Source of the DNA: Pseudomonadota bacterium
Lineage (GTDB): Bacteria; Pseudomonadota; Gammaproteobacteria; Xanthomonadales; Xanthomonadaceae
Assembly (NCBI GenBank): GCA_023423605.1
Contig: JAFAFF010000087.1
Location: 1-12,263 of the forward strand
Direction: 5' to 3'
DNA length: 12,263 bases
Positions 8,829 through 12,263 of this stretch are shown here, piece by piece. A program made the translations under genes and the position numbers. The stretch's first letter is position 1; every line of letters starts with the position of its first letter. The notes beneath the pieces were generated by a model. That model was given only the letters and a program-made list of their open reading frames with translations, was not told the DNA's origin and made no database searches.

Positions 8829-9208
8829 CCTTGAAAGAGACCCTGTGCCAGGCACTGGAGGTGCTGGGCGCGGATTCGCGCTCCTACGAATTCGACGATC
8901 ATTCCACCATCGTCATGTCCTTCGACGACGTCGGCGATATCTACCTGGACCCGCAGGACAACGGAAAGGTCTGGCTCTGGGGCCTGCTCGAGGAAATGAG
9001 CGAGCAGGCGCGGGCAGCAATATCCGAAGCCCTGCTCGCCGAGCTCGTACGCAGCACGCCCTATTGGGATGGAGGAGCGATGCTGCTTCGTGACGATGGA
9101 AGGGTGGGCGGTCTGCTGCATCCGGACGCCGTCGAGCGGCCGGAGGCGATGGCCGAGGCACTGCAGGACTTCCATCAGAGCATGACACGCCTGCGAGCCC
9201 TGAGATGA
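8825..9208 (+). CDS. invB: Class IB type III secretion chaperone (InvB/Spa15-like)
   Basis: This is a small acidic cytosolic protein of 127 residues with the alpha/beta layout of class I T3SS chaperones. It has an N-terminal helix (about 3-15), strands around 20-50 including FDDHSTIVMSF and DIYL, a long helix (about 55-75), strands (about 78-97), and a C-terminal helix (about 100-125). The DHSTIV block and the W.W.L..M segment resemble Salmonella InvB (about 135 residues) from memory. Class IB chaperones serve several effectors; InvB binds SipA and SopE-type proteins and targets them to the export gate and ATPase. It overlaps both neighbours by ATGA, and its place between export gate and ATPase is the invA-invB-invC position. 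No cognate effector gene is next to it, which fits a multi-effector chaperone. The family is clear from size, acidity and position; its substrates cannot be told from here. Confidence 0.85.
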   Translation: MTLKETLCQALEVLGADSRSYEFDDHSTIVMSFDDVGDIYLDPQDNGKVWLWGLLEEMSEQARAAISEALLAELVRSTPYWDGGAMLLRDDGRVGGLLHPDAVERPEAMAEALQDFHQSMTRLRALR

Positions 9209-10497
9209 GGATGTTGCGCTCGCTCTGGCGTCCAGCGGCCCATCCCGCTGCCATTGTCGGTTCCATGCTGCGTGTACCGCTTGCGGATGTGGCGATAGGC
9301 GACACGTGTATTCTGCAGGAGGGCACTCATGGCGATGGAATGGTAGGCCAGGGTACCGTGGTGGCAGTGGACCATGGCATGGCGTCGCTGGGCCTGCTGC
9401 GTGACAGCGCGGGGCTCTCGCCGGGCTGTCTGGTGTTTCCGACGGGTGCGGCACCGACGATACAGGCCTCCGTCCGGATGCTGGGCAGCGTGCTGGATGG
9501 CCAGGGCAAGGAGGTGGAACGCCTGGCCCCTGCGGTGGAAGCGTTCAACGAACCGCGTGCGCTCCGCCAGCAGGCGGTGGACTATCGCCAGCGTCGCATG
9601 ATCAACACCCCACTCTGCACCGGCATCCGTGCCATCGATGCGCTGCTCACCTGCGGCGAAGGGCAGCGGATAGGCATCTTCGCTGGTGCAGGTGCCGGCA
9701 AGACGACCCTGTCCGAGATGCTTCTGGACAATGCCGACGTGGACGTCAGCGTGGTCGCGCTCATCGGTGAACGCGGGCGTGAGGTGGCCACCCTGGTGGA
9801 ACGGCTCCGTCATTCCTCCCATGCCGCGCGGATGGTGGTGGTGCAGGCCACCAGTGATACCGCGCCGGCCCTGCGCAGCCAGGCGGCACTGGTGGCGACC
9901 ACCATTGCCGAGTACTTCCGCGACAAGGGCGCACGGGTACTGCTGATCATGGACTCGGTTACCCGCTACGCGCGTGCGCTGCGCGAGCTCGCACTCGGTG
10001 CCGGAGAGCCGCCCGCGCGGCGTGGGTATCCGGCTTCGGTCTTCGAGAACCTGCCGCGGCTGGTCGAACGAAGCGGTCGGACCGCGGCAGGCAGCATCAC
10101 CGCTTTCCATACCGTTCTTCTTGAAGACGAACAGGACGCCGATCCCATCGGTGAGGAAATCAAATCCCTGCTGGATGGCCATCTGTACCTGAGCAGCCAA
10201 CTGGCGGGACGTGGGCATTACCCGGCGCTGGATATCCTGAAAAGCGGCAGCCGCCTGTTCGCGCAGCTGGCGGACGCGCACCAGCAGCGATCCGCCGTAC
10301 GTATACGCAGCCTGCTGGGAACGCTGGAAGACCTTCAGCTCATGCGCGACCTTGGCGAGTACAAGCCGGGCGTGAGTGCTGTGTACGACAAGGCGATTGC
10401 CTGCGAACCGGCGCTGCGGGAATTCCTGCGCCAGGACACGCACGAACGCAGTGAGCTGCAGCAGACGATGAGGCAGTTGCATGAACTCGCGCGCTGA
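9205..10497 (+). CDS. sctN: Type III secretion ATPase (InvC-like)
   Basis: SctN is the hexameric ATPase at the base of the injectisome, related to F1-ATPase beta and FliI; it strips chaperones and helps unfold substrates. It has 430 residues (InvC about 431). Visible motifs are Walker A GAGAGKTT at 161-168, the catalytic glutamate in LIGERGRE (Glu189), Walker B VLLIMD at 245-250, and the arginine-finger region YPALDILKSGSR, with Arg350 the candidate finger. The N-terminal ~80 residues form the oligomerisation domain and the C-terminal ~70 residues the helical substrate and chaperone-binding part. The start ATG 9205 overlaps the chaperone stop by ATGA; an alternative ATG lies at 9211, with no better ribosome-binding site. 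All catalytic residues look intact. It is a T3SS rather than flagellar ATPase by context and by the SctO-type gene that follows. Confidence 0.97.
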   Translation: MRMLRSLWRPAAHPAAIVGSMLRVPLADVAIGDTCILQEGTHGDGMVGQGTVVAVDHGMASLGLLRDSAGLSPGCLVFPTGAAPTIQASVRMLGSVLDGQGKEVERLAPAVEAFNEPRALRQQAVDYRQRRMINTPLCTGIRAIDALLTCGEGQRIGIFAGAGAGKTTLSEMLLDNADVDVSVVALIGERGREVATLVERLRHSSHAARMVVVQATSDTAPALRSQAALVATTIAEYFRDKGARVLLIMDSVTRYARALRELALGAGEPPARRGYPASVFENLPRLVERSGRTAAGSITAFHTVLLEDEQDADPIGEEIKSLLDGHLYLSSQLAGRGHYPALDILKSGSRLFAQLADAHQQRSAVRIRSLLGTLEDLQLMRDLGEYKPGVSAVYDKAIACEPALREFLRQDTHERSELQQTMRQLHELAR

Positions 10498-10948
10498 ACG
10501 CCAGGGGCCACGCATGCTGCGCCTCAAGCAGGCGCAGGCCCAGCTTGCACTGGCTTCCGCACATGACCGGCAGCAGGCCGCGCAGGCGCGCAGCGTGGAG
10601 GCGGAGTGGCTCCGTCGCTCCGCGGCCGACACCCTGGAGCAGGCGTTGATGCAACCCGAGCAGGGGCTCACGCGCAACGCCCTATTCGACCGGCTGCGGG
10701 CGGTTGCGGTTTCGCGAGCGCACGCGCTTGAGGCGCGCCATGCCGCCAGCGAGCTGGAGCACCGCGCACGGCAGCTCCAGCAGCAGAACGTCGAGCTGCT
10801 CGCGTTGGCGTCGGCCTGCCAGCGTAAACAACAGAAGCTGGAGCACTGGCAATCGCGCCGCATCGCCGAAGCAGCCCGACGGCGCGAGCGCCACCGACAG
10901 ATCCAGGAACAGGAGGACTTTCCATGTCATCGCCGATTCACGCCCTGA
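10481..10948 (+). CDS. sctO: Type III secretion stalk protein (InvI/YscO/FliJ-like)
   Basis: SctO is a coiled-coil stalk that sits in the SctN hexamer and contacts the SctV ring, analogous to FliJ and the F1 gamma subunit. The protein is 155 residues, almost wholly helical, rich in Gln, Ala, Arg and Glu, with heptad-like spacing across about 15-65 and 75-150. The segment NALFDRLRAVAVSRAHALE resembles the InvI region around its conserved Leu-Arg and Val-Arg-Arg residues. Two starts are possible. ATG 10481 has GAGG at 10470-10473 and overlaps sctN by 17 bases. ATG 10514 (M12) has a stronger AGGGG at 10503-10507, gives 144 residues and begins MLRLKQAQAQ, closer in length to InvI (about 147). The longer form is reported here, but the shorter is equally plausible. 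The family is fast-evolving, so the call leans on position, length and coiled-coil character. Confidence 0.85.
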   Translation: MNSRAERQGPRMLRLKQAQAQLALASAHDRQQAAQARSVEAEWLRRSAADTLEQALMQPEQGLTRNALFDRLRAVAVSRAHALEARHAASELEHRARQLQQQNVELLALASACQRKQQKLEHWQSRRIAEAARRRERHRQIQEQEDFPCHRRFTP

Positions 10949-12087
10949 GCGCCGCTACGTTGCTGACCGACAGGCCAGAGGCACGGGCTGCCACAATCGA
11001 GCTGGCCGAACGTGCCGAGGCCGCCCGGCATCGGGGCGACAGCGAGCGAGACGGAGACGTTGCACAGGATCTTTCCGAGCTGTTTTCTGGTGACGGATTG
11101 ATCATCGCTGGACGTCGTCCGATGCATGTTGCCAGCGTGCCGGCAGCGGATGCCAACGGGATGATGAAGATGCGTGCTGCCCGGCCGCAGGATGCCGGTA
11201 CGGCCACAGCAGCGGTAATCCGGCAGCCGGGCCATGCGCAGGATTTTCCTGGTATCGCATCCTCACAGGATGCCTCTGCGTTCGAAGCACCGGAGCGACG
11301 GGCCGCATCAGCGCGATCGGTGGCGGAAAACGGCCATCCACCCGCTGGACGGTCTTCATCACACGCCGTCTCGACAGGGCAGGACGCAGGCGCCGTGCAT
11401 GCCGGAGTGACGACGACCGCAGGACCCGGGTCCGCGGCTGCAGTCGGTACGCGTCTTGCTCGACCGCGGACGGTGGCCACCGGCACGGATCCTCTGCAAC
11501 GAGCATCCACTTCGACGCCCTCAACGCTGGCGCCGTCCGTGTCGTCCGTGCCGTCCCTACTCTCCAGCCAGCATCCCGGACTGGCCGTCGGCCACCAGCC
11601 AGAGACGCCGCCGCCGGTGATTGCCGACGCCGATGGCCTCATGCCGGCCGACGCCGGGTCAGGGCACCTGGCGGCGGTCCTGCTGCCGGAGCAGCGTGTC
11701 TCCGACGGACAGCATCCGCACGCCGGGGCGCCGGACCACGCGCGTGCCAGCAGCCATCTGCGCGCAGCGGCAACGGCCACTCGGACAACAGAATTCATGA
11801 CGGAACGCGCGCGCGACAACGTGGCCAGCGTGACCGTGCCCTTCACCCGCTGGGGCCCGGAGCATCAGGTGACCGCCAGCTGGGCTCCCGGGCAGGTGCC
11901 CGGGGAACCCGGACAGACCGTGACGTTGCGCACCAGCAGTACGCCGGTTGCCGAAGCCGTCGAGGCAGCCCTGGAGTCGTTCTCCGCCCACGCGAAAGCG
12001 GACTGGAAGATACAGTCCGCCGATGCGCAGGACGATCGGCACGCGCGGCGTGGACGGCACCGTCACCGGCATGAGGATGATCAATGA
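10924..12087 (+). CDS. sctP: Type III secretion needle-length regulator (InvJ/Spa32-like)
   Basis: SctP is a secreted protein that controls needle length and the switch from needle to translocator export. It has 387 residues. A textbook ribosome-binding site AGGAGGA at 10911-10917, six bases before ATG 10924, fixes the start and overlaps sctO by 25 bases. Residues 1-60 are partly helical; about 60-290 are low-complexity and disordered, rich in Ala, Ser, Pro, Gly and Thr. A folded C-terminal part (about 300-357) carries TVPFTRWGPEHQVTASW and STPVAEAVEAALESF, matching the InvJ pattern of F.RWG followed by polar strands (T3S4-like domain). The tail (371-387) is Arg/His rich, with HRHRHEDDQ at the end. 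It is about 50 residues longer than Salmonella InvJ (about 336), mostly in the disordered part. It lacks Cys. Identification rests on the C-terminal motif and on position between SctO and SctQ. Confidence 0.85.
   Translation: MSSPIHALSAATLLTDRPEARAATIELAERAEAARHRGDSERDGDVAQDLSELFSGDGLIIAGRRPMHVASVPAADANGMMKMRAARPQDAGTATAAVIRQPGHAQDFPGIASSQDASAFEAPERRAASARSVAENGHPPAGRSSSHAVSTGQDAGAVHAGVTTTAGPGSAAAVGTRLARPRTVATGTDPLQRASTSTPSTLAPSVSSVPSLLSSQHPGLAVGHQPETPPPVIADADGLMPADAGSGHLAAVLLPEQRVSDGQHPHAGAPDHARASSHLRAAATATRTTEFMTERARDNVASVTVPFTRWGPEHQVTASWAPGQVPGEPGQTVTLRTSSTPVAEAVEAALESFSAHAKADWKIQSADAQDDRHARRGRHRHRHEDDQ
11887..11904. repeat. Short perfect palindrome inside sctP
   Basis: CCCGGGCA (11887-11894) and TGCCCGGG (11897-11904) are perfect inverted copies separated by GG, within the SctP codons for the PGQVPG stretch. 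In RNA it could form a GC-rich hairpin of about seven pairs with a four-base loop. There is no U-run and it lies inside a gene, so it is not an ordinary terminator. It may be chance from GC-rich Pro/Gly codons. Confidence 0.4.
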
Positions 12088-12263
12088 GTCCGCGTTTCAC
12101 GATGTTGGCGCGACCGGATCATCGCGAACTGGAATGCCAGACGCTGGCCCGGCAACTCGCGGCACACGGCATCGAAGCGCCGCTGCGTCCGCTTCCGCCG
12201 GTCGCCTGCCTGCGCTTCCGGCTGAACCGACCTGGCGGAACCGCGATCTGCAGGGTGGAGGCA
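12084..12263 (+). CDS. sctQ: Type III secretion sorting-platform protein, N-terminal part (SpaO-like), cut by window end
   Basis: The first 60 codons of an ORF that continues past the window begin MSPRFTMLAR. ATG 12084 overlaps the sctP stop by ATGA and has GAGG at 12073-12076, seven bases upstream. In SPI-1 the gene after invJ is spaO, which encodes the cytosolic sorting-platform scaffold that binds the ATPase complex and chaperone-effector pairs. The visible part shows an N-terminal helix (about 12-30) and then LRFRLNRPGG, a strand-like segment plausibly matching the start of the SpaO fold. The C-terminal SPOA domains that would prove the family lie outside the window. The call therefore rests mostly on gene order. 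Confidence 0.75.
   Translation, partial: MSPRFTMLARPDHRELECQTLARQLAAHGIEAPLRPLPPVACLRFRLNRPGGTAICRVEA

Noticed and set aside
9175..10863. 562-codon minus-strand open frame opposite sctN and sctO
   Set aside because: It is antisense to an ATPase with all motifs intact, and no domain or ribosome-binding site supports it.
6759..10948. Flagellar export apparatus (FlhA, FliI, FliJ)
   Set aside because: A secretin, a gatekeeper, an InvB-type chaperone and an InvF-type regulator are in the same operon, and these belong to injectisomes. The SctV C-terminus also resembles InvA.
10938..11846. 302-codon minus-strand open frame opposite sctP
   Set aside because: It is a low-complexity product mirroring the Ala/Ser/Pro-rich sctP codons. 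sctP has a near-perfect ribosome-binding site and an InvJ-like C-terminus.
3190..12263. Hrp1/Hrp2 plant-pathogen T3SS
   Set aside because: Gene order and the InvF, InvE, InvB and InvJ-type proteins match SPI-1, not the hrp/hrc layout.

Overview
The window is a fully coding stretch of a GC-rich gammaproteobacterial chromosome. The first 3.1 kb carries the two-subunit glycyl-tRNA synthetase genes glyQ and glyS. From memory, the GlyQ sequence looks most like the Stenotrophomonas/Xanthomonas group (Xanthomonadaceae/Lysobacteraceae). That placement is an inference from the sequence; no search was run.

Directly after glyS, with no visible terminator, begins a single plus-strand operon that runs off the right end. 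It encodes the core of a type III secretion system (T3SS). The order is: AraC-type regulator (InvF-like), outer-membrane secretin SctC (InvG), gatekeeper SctW (InvE), export gate SctV (InvA), class IB chaperone (InvB), ATPase SctN (InvC), stalk SctO (InvI), needle-length ruler SctP (InvJ) and the start of the sorting-platform protein SctQ (SpaO). This is gene for gene the invF-G-E-A-B-C-I-J-spaO order of Salmonella SPI-1. Protein lengths are close to the SPI-1 ones except SctP, which is longer. It is therefore an Inv/Mxi-Spa-family injectisome, not the Hrp2 family usual in Xanthomonas and not a flagellar export apparatus. The remaining apparatus genes (inner gate SctR/S/T/U, needle, rings, translocon, effectors) and a pilotin are not in the window.

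How the parts work together: SctV is the inner-membrane export gate, and SctN with its stalk SctO powers unfolding and delivery. SctQ docks chaperone-substrate complexes. The InvB-like chaperone delivers effectors. SctW holds back effectors until contact. SctP sets needle length and switches specificity. SctC forms the outer-membrane channel. The InvF-like protein probably activates effector and translocon genes.

The most interesting non-coding signal is at the operon head. A 28-codon leader ORF with a good ribosome-binding site (3107-3193) ends in an ATGA overlap with the regulator's start codon. That start codon lies inside the 3' arm of a 12-bp hairpin (3164-3195) and has no Shine-Dalgarno sequence of its own. 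This suggests that regulator translation depends on leader translation. Every junction from the leader through sctQ overlaps, as expected of one translationally coupled transcript. No tRNA, rRNA, insertion sequence, CRISPR array or convincing promoter or terminator was seen. No gene-free stretch exceeds about 105 bp.
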